DNA from: Didymodactylos carnosus | Lineage: Eukaryota; Rotifera; Eurotatoria; Philodinida; Philodinidae | Assembly (NCBI GenBank): GCA_905250885.1 | Contig: CAJNOQ010000030.1 | Location: forward strand, 33,364 to 97,363 | Length of the DNA stretch: 64,000 nt | Reading direction: 5' to 3' | Shown: positions 49,517 to 62,342 of the stretch, one piece after another | Numbering within the stretch: position 1 is the stretch's first letter | Layout: each line of letters opens with the position of its first letter | The notes under the pieces: model-generated | What the model saw: the letters and a program-made list of their open reading frames with translations, nothing else | Told to the model about the DNA's origin: nothing | The model's database searches: none | Made by a program: the position numbers and the translations under genes

Positions 49517-52142
49517 TTAACTATTGTATAACAGACATTTAAGTTTTGCTGTTTCCTGTTTTAATTGGGCCACTTCCACACGTAGTTTTAAATTTTCTTG
49601 TTCTAACAATGCAGCTCTATAAATAAGAAAAAAAAGATAAATTAATAATATGCCATCAAGTAACGTTGACTAATTTCGAGAAAGATTCAGTCCCGATTCG
49701 TCGACACTCACTCTCACACCGCCCCTCCCGCCTTTGAAATTCTTTGATGTATATTCTTTGAAGTGTCCGATTTGTCGACGAATCGGGACGATACCTCGAG
49801 AAATACTACTAAACTACTGAATGAACAATTTTTCTTTCAGAACTTCAAACATGCTGGAGGACTCTCGAAATACTCGACAAATATTCAAGAATTGAAAAAG
49901 GTTATCAGAACTTTGTTTTATTATCTAAAATTAGATTTAATCGAAAATTCTATGCATCTTTTCACGTTCATAAGGTAAGAAAAAGACCATTTTTTTCCAC
50001 CCACAGAAAGTTTATATGATACTCTTGAAATTACCACTACTGTTTTCTTAATCTATGATCAGACAAAGCAACTAACAGTGTCTTACCTGATAGCAATTTC
50101 ATCTTCCTTTGCTCGTCGTGCATCTCTACTTCGTTTTGCTGCCTCATTATTTTTTCTTCTTCTTTCCCAATAGGCTTCATCTTTAATGGCATTTTGATCG
50201 GAATCTTGTGAAGATTGTGATTGAAAAGTATTTATTAGGTGATCATTATTGCAACTGATATTATTCGTATTGTTATTATCATCAATTGTCAATGCATGTG
50301 AACGATGACGTTTTTTAGGTGGAAGTTGTGTGGGTGAACTAGGTGGTTGAGAAGGTTGTTGTTGGTGATCAACAACTAAATTTTTCAATTGTGTTACATT
50401 TAAACGCTGCTGAAAACGGTCATGTGTCTGTTGTAAACGTTTACGATATTGACGATGATTCTGAGTGGGTGTCAGTGATTTTAGATCATTTGGAGTGGTG
50501 GAGGCAGGCATTTGTTGTTGCTGTTGCTGCTGTTGTTGCATTTGTTGGGCTTGTGCGAGCATGTTTAAAACGTTATTGGTATGCTCTGACGTTTGAAGTA
50601 ACGGAGAACAGTAGCCTAATGGTAGCATCAAAGGATCTCGTGGATACCTGTTAAGGATAAAACGAAGATTCTAGAACGTATTATGGAACTTTTTTTGCTC
50701 AACTTACGCTTTAAAAGGACGTGTGGGTTTTCCATTTTTATTTGTCATCATAAATGGAAACGCTGTAGAATTGGAAACGGATGCTGTGGAAGTTGATGAA
50801 GTGGGAGTAGTTGGTGGGGTTGATACTGCTGAAAATAGAAGCACAAATAATTTTATTACTTAATTATCAATTGACAATTTGAATCATGTTATTACTGCTG
50901 CTATCCTTTGAAAGATGTTAATAATTAGACAAATGTACAGAACTCTCTGGCTTCGATGAATGAAATGATATATTCTAAGAAATGGAAATTATTCGATCTA
51001 CAGAATCACCTGAATGTGGTGGCTGACGAACTTTTTTTTTTGAATTGCATTTCACTGAGTATATGAAGTTGATAGGGTTTATATATATAAATAATATCAG
51101 CGATCAAATCGATCAATCAAAGTGTTAGTTTTTTCTCGATCAGTCTTAATTAATGAAGAATAAGACTGTATAGATTGAAGTCTAGCACAACTAAAAATTA
51201 ATGATGGCATAGTTTAACTTACTTTTGATCATGTTCGATAGTAACAATTTATCATACATAGATCCTCCTGTTTCCAATACTGGCGGAGACGGTGAATTAT
51301 TGGCCTAAAATGACGATTATATGATTTAATCAATACTGGTGGTAATGTAGCACAATTATAAGTTACTTACTGCAACTGGCAGTGGATCTTGATGATATTC
51401 TGACGATATTTCACTCCCTTCATTATCACCATCTTCAGCACTCATATTATCATCATCGTCCAAGCTATTTGTTCGACGAGATGAAAAATCAAGTGGGCTA
51501 TCAATTTGATTATTCGGATTCGGTGGCGATGGCGAAGAAGCGCTAGTTGATGGTGGTGATAAAGCTTGGTGATTTGTCGGTTCATATTTTTGTTTTTGTT
51601 GTAGAGCAGCAGCAGCAGCAATCACAGCCTAAAAACAGTACTCAATTAAATTATCTGAAAATAATCTGCAAATTTTTACTCACAGCTACAGCTGTTGCTT
51701 GTGCGTTTTGTTGTGCGATTAGTTTTAGGAAAACATCTTGTTGCGTTTGCGTCATTTCATTTCCATTTGATGCAGATGTGGCTGCTGTATACAAAGCAGC
51801 TAATTGAGCAGCAACATGTTGTTGAACTTGATTATGTGATGTTGGTGATGATGACATTTTTTTTGTTTCAGTTGGTATATCACCAAGTGTTAATTTTTGA
51901 TGATAGTTTTTGCTTAGTTTTTTAGTTTCATCTTTTTTATTTATTCCGCCATTTATGATTGATTTTTGTGTTTTTGAACAATCATTCTCAATTTTTTCAA
52001 CAGCTTGGGCTAGTAGTTGTAGACGGTGGTGTTGATTGGTTTGCTGTTGTTGTTGTTGTTGTTGTTGTAATTGTGGTGATTGGTCGTTTGATGATTGTAC
52101 TTCGTTTTTGAGTAAATTATTTAATTCATGTGAGCTAACCTG
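49517..52142 (-). CDS. bZIP transcription factor B, Giant/PAR-like, 5' end not found
   Basis: Exons in transcript order: 52142-51684, 51628-51371, 51304-51223, 50828-50708, 50647-50087, 49616-49517. Total 1,581 nt, 526 residues visible in one frame. Landmarks in order are a polyglutamine run (about 30), RLQLLAQAVEKIE, an Ala/Gln-rich region, SPLDFSSRR with an acidic DDDD patch (about 200), TNKNGKPTRPFKAYPRDPLMLPLGYCSP (about 300), a second Gln run, a PPKKRHRS basic patch, the basic region RRRKNNEAAKRSRDARR (about 470-485) and a leucine zipper ending at 526. It should be a nuclear regulator closely related to gene A about 9 kb away on the same strand. The first visible exon starts at an acceptor, so a short ATG exon must lie upstream. 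A Met-Cys-Ser-Ile-Met exon at about 55916-55930 (minus), with a GTAAGT donor, is a weak candidate. Confidence 0.88.
49689..49790. mobile_element. Small inverted-repeat element in the last intron of bZIP B
   Basis: GTCCCGATTCGTCGACACT (49690-49708) pairs with AGTGTCCGATTTGTCGACGAATCGGGAC (49762-49789). The right side also has an internal partial repeat. The spacer is C-rich (CGCCCCTCCCGCC), unlike its surroundings. It lies between the exons ending at 50087 and starting at 49616. The ACGAATCGGGAC end recalls, but does not match, the GGGACGAAT family. Confidence 0.65.
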
Positions 52143-55100
52143 CTAAAATTCAAGAAAAGGAGTGTCAATCAGAACTAATAGTGTCACTCAGTTTTCTAAA
52201 GGACAATATTTTGACATAGAACAATGTTTTTCTAATGTATCTTAACATAGAACGCTTCTGTTTTGTTTCATAATTCATAATTCAAAAAAAAATATATAAT
52301 ATTAACACAGATAAGTTTGCTACATCTTCAAGAATATGAGTAACGTTTCAATAACACATTCAACTGATAGAAAAAATTTATTTATTTCAAACCGATATTA
52401 CTGTCGTAACTATAATGCCGTCATAATCCGGTCGTTTATTACATATGAAAAGAAAGTAATAACTGATTAATGTTTGACAGCGATAAAAACATGATGTAAT
52501 TATGCAGATGGATTTCAAACAATAACAGTTAAGAAAACCAAAAATAGCTGCATGTTTATTTATCATTGAGTGACATTATTGTGGAATTACTGAAGGAAAA
52601 CGAGAGACAAAAAGATTGTTTATGTGTTTTGTGTAATTTATTAACCTTGTACATGAAATCAGATGCATGAAACAAAGATCTACTAATGTAATCTTATAAG
52701 AGATGTGTACATATTTTAGAAGAACAGAATGTGATAGTCGAGTATATTAGCCATGATCTTCTAAATATTAGAGTGTCTTTAGCTAATTTGAGCTATATAG
52801 TAGCAAAAAAAATTCCTTCAATTTCAGAACTCTTGAAGACTTTGTAAGAAATTTGATGCTCCAACGTTTTTCTTTTGGCTATGTACATCCGCCGTCATCA
52901 CAATCTGACCCGTTGTCTTTCTAGAGGCATATGAACTGATGACCGAAAATTTGATATGAAAGAAATATAGTGGTAGAGATCGAAATGTTAGTCAAATAGG
53001 GTTTAACGGTTTTTAAAACTGAGCCATTATCTCCGATTTTCTCAGCTAAACATTTTCACCTCTTCTTTGTACAGATTCAGATGGTTCACATGTTTTAAAT
53101 ACACGAGAGCAGACAATGATGGCGACTTTATATCGATCAAATTACGAAATAAATAACTAATTTTTATACATGATTTCGCACTTTGACATTTGACTTCTTT
53201 TTTAAGGTCAAATTAAACAGCTTACAGGAAGTTTTCTTTAATGTGGGTGCGTGTTTGACTAAACTAGAAAAACGAATAATTATGTACCATTTACGATTAA
53301 GATATTTCCTTTTGTTTTTATTTTTAACTCCTACAATAGTTGATCTAGATGTTGTCGAACTTACATAATAAAGAGAAGAAAAACAGTTTTTTTGTTTCTT
53401 TTTTGCAATTATCTATCATGAAGACATACAAAACACACAGGTCTGGAGAAAAAAATTAATGACATAACTAATATAAAAATAACTTCTATGTTATATGTAT
53501 AGAAGAAAGTACTAGACAGCGTTTCTCAAGGTTAAGTATTTTTGACTATGAATGCAGAGCGCTATTTTATCTAGACGAATCCTGATCTATTCAAAACGTT
53601 TTGTGTACATATAATCTGATTCCTTAAGATTTATCATTCTTTAGTAAGAAAAACGTCTTGCTTCATTTAAGTTTAGAAGAAAAAAAAGAACTTATTCTTG
53701 TTAACACGGAAAACTTTCTTCTTTTCTAAGATTCGATAACTAATTTGAAATTCATTTCAAATACATCTGTAAATCATGAAAACAAACGCAACACATAAAG
53801 CAAAGATATGAGTACAAAGACATATGATGAAGAGTTTAGATCTTTTCTCTCAACTTTTGACTAAAAGTTTAAAAAATTTCACGTACATATATTGGATCCG
53901 TCACTTTTGTTCGAAATTGGTATAATTTCATATTTGTCCAAGACTAATAACGTTCAAAAACACCACATAAATAAAGAAAAATAATTTCACAGTCTTCTAA
54001 GGTACTGATGTAATCTGGCAGAACGTTCTTTTTTCTCAGAAGAATTTGAAAAAAACGTGATCTCTACTTTATACAAAAAAAAAGAGTATTTTAAAGAACT
54101 AAAAATACTTTTTTTATTCCAGATAAAATGTTAGAGTTTTATAAAAGTATAAAAACATACGTTGTGTAACTTTGCTGCATTCAAGCATAAAACTAAAACA
54201 CGTTTTTTTAAAATATCACTTTGACTTTTTATTTTAATTAATACAAGGTTTTTTTCTGCTATAAGAAATGTTTTCATTTTTTGAATGAAGGCGCATAATC
54301 AAAACTGGTAAATCTACAAAAATGCAGTTGTTTCCCTCTTCATCTTTTTCCTCAATTCTCAAAGAATATGCTCAAAGTTTTAACTAGAAAAGTTGATCGA
54401 AATGTACCAATGAGATCACATTCATACCAACAGGATAGCGGAAAATGGAAACTGATTTTCCGCATCGCTTGCACATCAACTGAGCTAAGTATTTTCTTCT
54501 TGCCGTCTGGTATGAATATGCTCTATATATTACGGGTCATGAATTGAATATGTTCCTTCATCCGAGAGTAAAGGCGGAGATTGATCTTTCTTTTTATCTA
54601 TTTATCATCATTCCTTCAATCTTCAAAGATTTTTATGAAACATACAGACTGAGAAGCTTTTCAGAATCAGTTGAAAGTCCTAGGTGAAGATAAAGTGAGA
54701 CAAAAGACGTGAACTTTGCTAACAGCACATATAAGAAAATTTGTCCTTGTATTTTTGAATTTGTATACAAAGTCTTCCAAAAATTCAGCCTGTCTAATTC
54801 TCTAAAGAAAATATTCCACCAATACGTAGAATGCTTTTTAGTTAATTTTTAATAGACTTACAGTCTATTTTTAGTTTTTAAAATGGTTTTCTTTCTTTGA
54901 CTATTGGCTATTACTGAGTACTTTAAGTTGAAGGCGAACTGTTCGATAACTGTACCTTTTTCGAGCGAATGAAACTGAAATTAGTTATATGAGATTAAAA
55001 CAAATTAAGATTTTCTTTTGTTCCTCTACGAATGAATAATCCCAAGCTACCGAACGAGTGCGTTGACTCAAGTTAGTATAAAGGTTAATACACGAATGGA

Positions 55101-56200
55101 AAAAAACTTGATGTATTTAGTGACAAGACTGTTGAATCGAATTGTTACATTCAAAATGTTTGAAAGATAAATCTCACTAGACATTTTTTTCTTTCGAAGA
55201 CGTTGTTTTGAGTACATGATCTCTACAGTATAATATGTTGATATGTGAACAGGCTAATTGTACAGTTCTCTATTTAGTTTTGAGAATAGAAAATGGAAGA
55301 TGATTTTGCATTGATGACATAGTGGCTCCTTGCGCAATAGCAATGTAATTACAGAAAAATTGTGACATTACATTACACAAACTATAGAGGTTTGAAAAGC
55401 AATCTAGATCACCGATGACAAAGTATAAGTTCTGAAATTTGTCTCCTTTGGTTTTAAAAGAAAATAGATCACTTTGATCATCTTTAAATTGATCGCGAAA
55501 TCTTGTTGTTGAATATTATGTTCATTTTCCACATAAAATTCTGAAAGATAAAGTTCATGATCTACTCTGTATTTTCTTCAATTTCATTAGAGAGTTTATA
55601 GTCACTAATTTGGTACTTTCTTTGTAACATTTATAGTCGAAGAGGTAAAAATTGAGCGCAAAAGAAATAACTTAACATCAGTGTTGACAAGTAATCAGTT
55701 CTAACTGAAAGAAAGACAAATTTCATGACTCACAGATGTCTATCTTCTCTTATGACTCAATGTCGTCTCTTCATCATCGTTCATTTTTATCACTTCTATT
55801 TTCACTAACCACTAAACTATTTTAACTCCTATCTATCCAACATTATCTGGTATCTTTCCGGATGTAAAAGAGATCGTTCAATAATAGTTGTTTGATTTTT
55901 TTATCTACTTACCATTATGGAACACATTGTATGATCGTCTTCCTTTTATCAAGGACAAGTGTTATGTACTCCTTGTCTCTTTTTAGTCGTTATTCTACAA
56001 ATATGATGGGCATCTGGATTAAATTTGTTTCCAATTTTCATCAGTCGACATCTCTATTAATTTTTTTTTAGTTTCTCTCTTTATTCGTGATAAGATGTGC
56101 ACAAAAATAACTAGTTCGTCCTAAATATATTCATAGAGGGTGCGATTGCGTGATTTTTATATTTTTTACATGTTACGTCTTTTTTTTACTTGATTGCGCG
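52143..56200. other. Gene-poor DNA upstream of bZIP gene B
   Basis: By the structure of gene A, this should contain the first intron and a small 5' exon of gene B, which I could not assign with confidence. Apart from a small inverted repeat at 54420-54517 I see no other feature. Confidence 0.4.
54420..54517. repeat. Short inverted repeat, possible MITE remnant
   Basis: ATTCATACCA (54420-54429) and TGGTATGAAT (54508-54517) bound 98 bp. Inside, GCGGAAAA and TTTTCCGC form a second stem, so the whole can fold as a branched hairpin. No flanking duplication is clear. Confidence 0.55.
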
Positions 56201-56907
56201 TCCTTATCCTGGTTTTAGTGTTTTTGTTGTTTCTTTTTTTCAGGGTTTGTTTTTTTTTTTCTTCATTGCATCCTGTTCGTTCGGATTTTTTTCTTCTTCT
56301 TTTTGAATGCTGCGTGACCTGCTATTAATGTGGTAGGAATATTATACACAGACTTTAGTTATGTAATATCGAGTTCCTCTTATGTCTTTCTTTCTTTCTA
56401 CCATCTCATTTTTCATTTCGTTCCTATATATTTTTCTGTTCTATATTCTATTATTTATTGCATTCATTCTTTTTTTTTTCTCTCCCTCTATATGTTTTTA
56501 TTTCTTTCTTCTTTTATGTAATATTTATTTGTTACGTTATTTTTTTGGCCTTCATTGTATACAAAAACATGTTTTTTATTTTATGTCTTTAGTTTCTTTA
56601 TTTGTTCTGTACTAGACTGAGATCCTTGGTGTAAAGTAGAATAGAAGGATGACTGAAACATAACAACATCTCATTCTCATTTTTTTTTTCTCTTGCCGTT
56701 GTGCTATACTATTGTTGTCGACAATAGTACAATGAATTAGTTTTTTTCCTTCTCATTTCTGTATCAACCCTACTGATCGCTATATAAATGTTTTAAACAA
56801 ATTATTTATTATTATTATTTTTGGTTTATGAATAGAAAAAGAAAAAGAAAAACTGGCTTTTTTGGTTATTTCTTTTTTACTCAAAAAAAAAAAAAAAAAA
56901 AAAAATT

Positions 56908-56946
<39 letters not shown>

Positions 56947-57508
56947 AACACATACCGTCTATAATTATTTATGCTCTTCTACATAATAAAAATGGCAATT
57001 ATCTCTTCTTTGTTGTTAGTTGTGTAGAAAAATCAAAAAAAAAAAAAATCAATAGTACACATTAGTTTGACTGATAAGAATAAATGTCTTTTTCTATTTT
57101 GTATATGTGTGTGTCTCACACGCGCAACACAACAACAACAAAAAAAAAAAAGAAGAAAAACGAGAGAAAAAAATATGTTCAAATAAAAGTGTCAATCTAT
57201 CATAACGTAGTTGTGAGCCTATAATCGTAATCGACACGTATATATATATATATAAAATCTATAACGAGTCTATCGTTGAAGTAATAGTAGTACTACAAGG
57301 CAAAGTATATATAAAAACGAAACACGTCCGCGAGGAAAAGAAACAAAGACACGCAAGTAAAAAAGCAAATGCAGAACTAAAAAAAGAAGAGAAAGAAATT
57401 ATTATTAATAACTATATAGCTACTTGATATAGATTTTCTATGTATGCATTCCTCTTCTTTCTTTTATATTTTTTAATGTTATCCATGTTACTATTACTGT
57501 ATGTGTAT

Positions 57509-57540
<32 letters not shown>

Positions 57541-57660
57541 TCATCAAAGAAAGAAAAACGGAAACAAGCGAAGATTGATGATGATGATGAACGTTAAACG
57601 ATGTGTTGGTGTGCGAATCAACAAATAATATAGAGTACAGTAATATATAAAACATGACTG
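56201..57660. repeat. Low-complexity T-rich / A-rich block
   Basis: The first part (56200-56620) is pyrimidine-rich, so the plus-strand ORFs here are Phe/Leu/Ser/Tyr-rich artefacts. It is followed by a run of about 22 A, a short AT stretch and about 30 T (56884-56945), which could pair with each other. An (AT)n run lies at about 57239-57254 and a (TG)n run at about 57500-57541. No gene is supported. Confidence 0.8.
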
Positions 57661-59550
57661 GTTTTTCATGGCTAAAAGAAAATCTGCTTTTCTTTTCATT
57701 TTTTGTTCTCTACTATCATCTAGTCTAAAAAGGAATTAATCAATGTGTGATATGATGCGAATGAAAGAACATGTATTTAATCGCACATATATATATAGCC
57801 CAGTATTATTATATTATATTCGGGAATATAACACTGATGATGAAGAAGAGGAGAGAAAAGAATCAAAAGGGAAAAAAAAATGAAATGTTATGTTATAACA
57901 ACAACAACAACAACAGCGGAGATAATGATTAAAAATAATAATGATGGTGATAAACTTCACTTTACACTCAACATAAAAAATGGTGATAATGACACTGTCG
58001 GTTATTCAATACAAAAAAATAGTCAAAATTGACATAATAAGATTCGTATCTAATATAATCTTGTAACGTTGAATTTGAGTTCTATTTTCACTTAAAAAAT
58101 TAATGAACCGGATAGAAACTTAGTACTACAGTCTAATCTCAATAACGATTATAATCAGTTGATACTTGTTTGAAAATGAGTCGAAATCGATCAATTTTTT
58201 TTTTTTTTTTTGTTCACAAGATACCACTCTAGATACTATCAAAATCAAAATTGTCTAATTATTACTCGACACGTATTAGTTACGAATGGTAATAATTTAT
58301 AATATAAACTGATTCGAAATATAAAAACTAAAAATAGTCTCAAATTTTTGTGAAAAAAATATTGAAATATAATATTAATGAATATTGATGAGATGAAATA
58401 AAACATAACTGATGTTCAATAAACAAATGTATATAATTTGTTTTTTTATATATATGAAAAACACAAAAATCAATGCAACATTTGAATAAAATTAATGATA
58501 AAAAAATACATAAATATACCTTCGTTCTGTAATACCTGTATTAGATAGAAACTCATGTTGTATGTGTTAACCTGGTCTATATTTAAAAGAGAAGTAATCT
58601 TCTCTTTCTGTTTTTTTTGATGTTCATGTTGTTATTGTACTACTCGACTATTTAGTCTTGTCGTTTAACATCTCATGATGGCCGTCAGCGTCATCGGCGT
58701 GTTGTTAATCAAGTATCGAATTAAAAAGAAATTTTTTTTTTTTTCTTCTTCTCATCGCGTTCTTTTCTCTTCTAGTGACTATATATAAATATATATATAT
58801 ATTTATTCGTAAATATATATTTTACGAATAAAAATGACAATTGGTTATATATGCCGTTAAATAGGTTTGTTCTTGTACAAAAGTTTCAACTGTTCTCTTG
58901 ATGTGAAAGAAGAAAATAATAAGATCCCATATTACTTTAGAGAGATGTGTGTGTGTGTTTATGTATGTTTTGGTTTAATCACATACAACTCATGTAAAGT
59001 CAGTAAAATCGTATTCATTAAATCTATCTCAAGTATCACTTTTTACATAAAATACAAAAACTCTCTTCTTCTTCTCGTCATATGTTAAAAATGAACATAA
59101 ACATCTTTCAGGTGTTGTTCCACATATACACACACATATTTAAAAGGAAAAAAGTAGATAATGAGATTAAATTAAAATTTTTTCTTTTATTGTTAATCTT
59201 GACACATTTAGCTTATTTGGGAGTATGTGTGTGTGCACCACCATTGTGTTATATATAAATATTTGAATAAGAGAGACTTCTTTTCACTCTATTAGACAAA
59301 CATTAACTGTCCTCTTTTCCTTTTTTTTTTTTTTTACTCTTTAACAAAACAAAAAAGAAAAGAACAAAACACTCACTGTGAATACTTGAGATATGTTCAG
59401 CTTCTCAGAAGAATTATAATCAAAATATAATGTCGACAGGTTTTTTTCATATTAAACACATACACGCGAAAGCAAATAATTTTTTCCATTAATTATTCAC
59501 CAATAATTTAAACCTGCTCAGAATATGACACTATTTGCTGTGAATTGCAA
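57661..59550. other. Gene-poor AT-rich DNA
   Basis: Short AT, (CAA)n (about 57898-57915) and T-homopolymer tracts. An inverted pair, TTCGTAAATATATATTTTACGAA, lies at 58806-58828. No gene recognised. Confidence 0.4.
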
Positions 59551-59553
59551 TAA

Positions 59554-60273
59554 CTAAGCCTGCTTAGCATAAATAAAATCCTCAGATGATTTGAAAAGAA
59601 AAATCCTTTGAGTTACTGGAGAAAAATTATTTCGATAATCATCCGGAAATATCAAACATTGATCGTAACTCTTGAAGAACATCATGTCGGCTTTTGAATA
59701 AATACTAACGGAAAAATTTAAAGAGAACTTTAAATAACTAAGTCTATGAAAGAAAAAGAAAGGGAAGCGACAATTGTTCTTCTTCTTCAAAAAAGTAAAA
59801 TACAAATGAATCGAGTGTGAAAGGATAGACTCGTTGGTATGTTTGATGGTAGATCGAACAGTTAGTTCATCAAGCTTCATTCACATCATTAGCTGTCTAT
59901 TGACCACGAATAATGGCAAGCATACTTTCAGGCACCAGGTGAACAACGCACTGATGAAAATATGAAAATTAACTACCGAAAAGGTAAATCTTTTAAAACT
60001 GGTAACTTTATTCATCCGAACATGCTCAACATACAACAATGTTCCACAATATTTTTGTATATGTGTGTTAAAGTATATAAAAATATCATTCAGAGTTGAA
60101 CTAGTACTAGTTTTATTGATTATGAGTATTTGACTTCTGAGTATTAGTCCGAGCATCGTAAAGAGTATAAGTTCGGGAATTTTATTCAACCCGAAAGTGA
60201 TTAAAAGAAATATTTGCTGAATACTATCTATTTTTGCTACGTTTACTGTGTTAAAATAGCATTTCATTATCAA
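59554..60273 (-). other. Unrecognised open stretch, one internal stop
   Basis: In one minus-strand frame about 240 codons are open, interrupted by a single TGA at 59881-59883. The first part begins MIMKCYFNTV and is hydrophobic (LILFTMLGLILRSQILI, FHIFISALFTWCLKVCLPLF). The second begins MKLDELTVR and ends EDFIYAKQA. I recognise no family and see no clear splice sites. It may be a pseudogene, part of an unannotated gene, or chance in AT-rich DNA. Confidence 0.2.
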
Positions 60274-61833
60274 TCATAGGTGTTAGCTTCAAAATTGAGT
60301 AAGTACACAGTTACTACAGTCAATACCTCTTGTACAATTTAAAAGTAAAAATAAACTGTATGATGCTGTTTTCCGATGAATATATCAAGTGGAGATATCA
60401 ATACCTATGCGTATGAATGTGAGTACTCACTCAACTCTGATATAATTTAAATCCGTTAGCGTAGTCCAGATGATATGTGTACATCTATCTATAGAGGAAA
60501 AAAACAATAGGTGAATAAGATAAATCATAAGCTATTGTTCGAAATACATATAAACTACATTAGAAGAGTTCTTGTTACGCTTCGTACTTTTTTTCTCATG
60601 TTTATACATTTGTTATTAGTTCATAATAGTACAACAATCATATGTGAAATATAACCAAACAGCATCATGAATTATGATAAGCTGAAGGACTATTGTTCCT
60701 CAGAAAGATTTTTAGCCTTTTTGCTAAACATTTCTAGGTACTTTCTTTATATGTCGAAAGAAATGGAACCTCTCCCTTCAGTCTCAAATAATAATCGAGA
60801 AGATTAGGTAATATTTTCGACAGAAATAAAAGTATTTGCATGCATTCGTACTACCTCTTCAGACAAATGAACTTTTGTCATAAGAACATAACATACTAGT
60901 GAAAAATCGTTTACACATATGACACTGACATTTCTTCTTTCTATTATTTCTAGTTCCATGAATATTTTGACGAGTATAAATACCATTAAACCGACAGGAC
61001 ATACACATATCTATAAAAGTCCTTAACCATATTTATTAGTTTCTCTATCATATCTATACACGATTAACAATACATCAAAAAAAAGAAGAAAATAACAGAC
61101 TATGTGAGAAGGTAGAGATATGTTTGCGATAACAAACGAATTAGATTATATTTCTATGTCTGTATAAAGAGAATCAATTAACGCCTTAATTTGTTACATT
61201 GTAGACTGATATAACCAAGAAGAATTAATACAAATAAATTATTTACCAACTGAACTATTATAAAAGAAACTAATAAACTAAATAACAAAGACTTTCTCAA
61301 ATATTTCTGGATATGAATTCAACTCTTACATATATTTGATTTGAGTGAGAGTTGAGTGAATGTAAGTAAATATTTGTTTCTTTAACTTCAACTAATAACT
61401 TCTTACAAAACAAAATGGACAGGTCAGTTTTTTCTGTATAAAAAGACTAAAATAATATCAATAGATTCAATAGCAACAAGTTAACGTACACTCATATCAT
61501 TGTGAATGAAACGATAACTCATAAAATAATTATAAACAAAATATTTCGTAAATTTTTTTGCAAATATTCAAGAAAACTAATTTCTTCAACAACTTCTTGT
61601 TCAGAGAAAAGACTACTTAAGAACAAAAACAAAGAAAGACATTTGTTACGTACCTGTAACAATTCTTAAATTTGATTCTAATTTAGAAGCGTGTTATCTA
61701 AAAAGATACAGAAAAAACAATGACTTAGAGAATCAATCTACAAAATTTTTTCTGTAGATATAGCGCTAGATTACAACAACCCATACTTAGTAATAATTAA
61801 ACGCAAACATTGACCATGGCATTAGCTGCGGTA

Positions 61834-61903
61834 CTTCTACAGATTGATCACACCATCACACTCCACACACACCACAGTAAGAGGTGTGATCGATCTGTGG
61901 AAG
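61834..61903. repeat. Stem-loop with 21-bp imperfect arms
   Basis: CTTCTACAGATTGATCACACC (61834-61854) pairs with GGTGTGATCGATCTGTGGAAG (61883-61903) with two mismatches, around a 28-nt AC-rich loop. Confidence 0.75.
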
Positions 61904-62281
61904 AATTGAGTTTTAAATTCGATCTTGTTGACTTTGTTTGTTGTAACATTCAAGAAATATCAGTGTCAAGAGTTTCATCGCCTCTACAACCAGTTTAAAA
62001 ACAAAAATTCTTACTGCAAAGCTCTGTAACAAGCGGACCTAAACTGAATCTCAAATAGTAGACGCAGTGTTGTCACAAAACTGTTAATTTTATCATGTTG
62101 TTCCAGTATATACATGCATCTTCCTGAACACTATGTTCAACTGTAGAACGTAAATCCAAACTGGTCGGCTGTCAACAAGCCGCAACCTTTGAGAATACTG
62201 AAGCAAGGAAGCAGAACAATTTTAGGGGAAATGTCAAAATTTTGTTGGTGTGTTAAAGATTTAGGTGTGAACGCTCTTGAA

Positions 62282-62342
62282 ATCTAAAATCTAAGACTGT
62301 TTATCTCACTTTTGGTGAATAAACAGTCTTAGACCTTAGATC
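62282..62342. repeat. Stem-loop with 14-bp perfect core
   Basis: CTAAGACTGTTTAT (62291-62304) pairs exactly with ATAAACAGTCTTAG (62319-62332). Outer ATCTAAAAT/ACCTTAGAT and a loop TCAC...GTGA extend the structure. Confidence 0.75.

Noticed and set aside
50343-50654. 103-codon plus-strand ORF opposite bZIP B
   Set aside because: It is antisense to the well-supported coding exon 50647-50087; its Val/Ala-rich reading is the complement of Gln codons.
56330-56615. Hydrophobic Phe/Leu/Ser-rich plus-strand ORFs that look like membrane proteins
   Set aside because: The DNA is a low-complexity pyrimidine tract; the hydrophobicity follows from TTT/CTT/TCT codons.
57440-57628. ORF with a VCVCVCV run
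   Set aside because: It is the translation of the (TG)n microsatellite.
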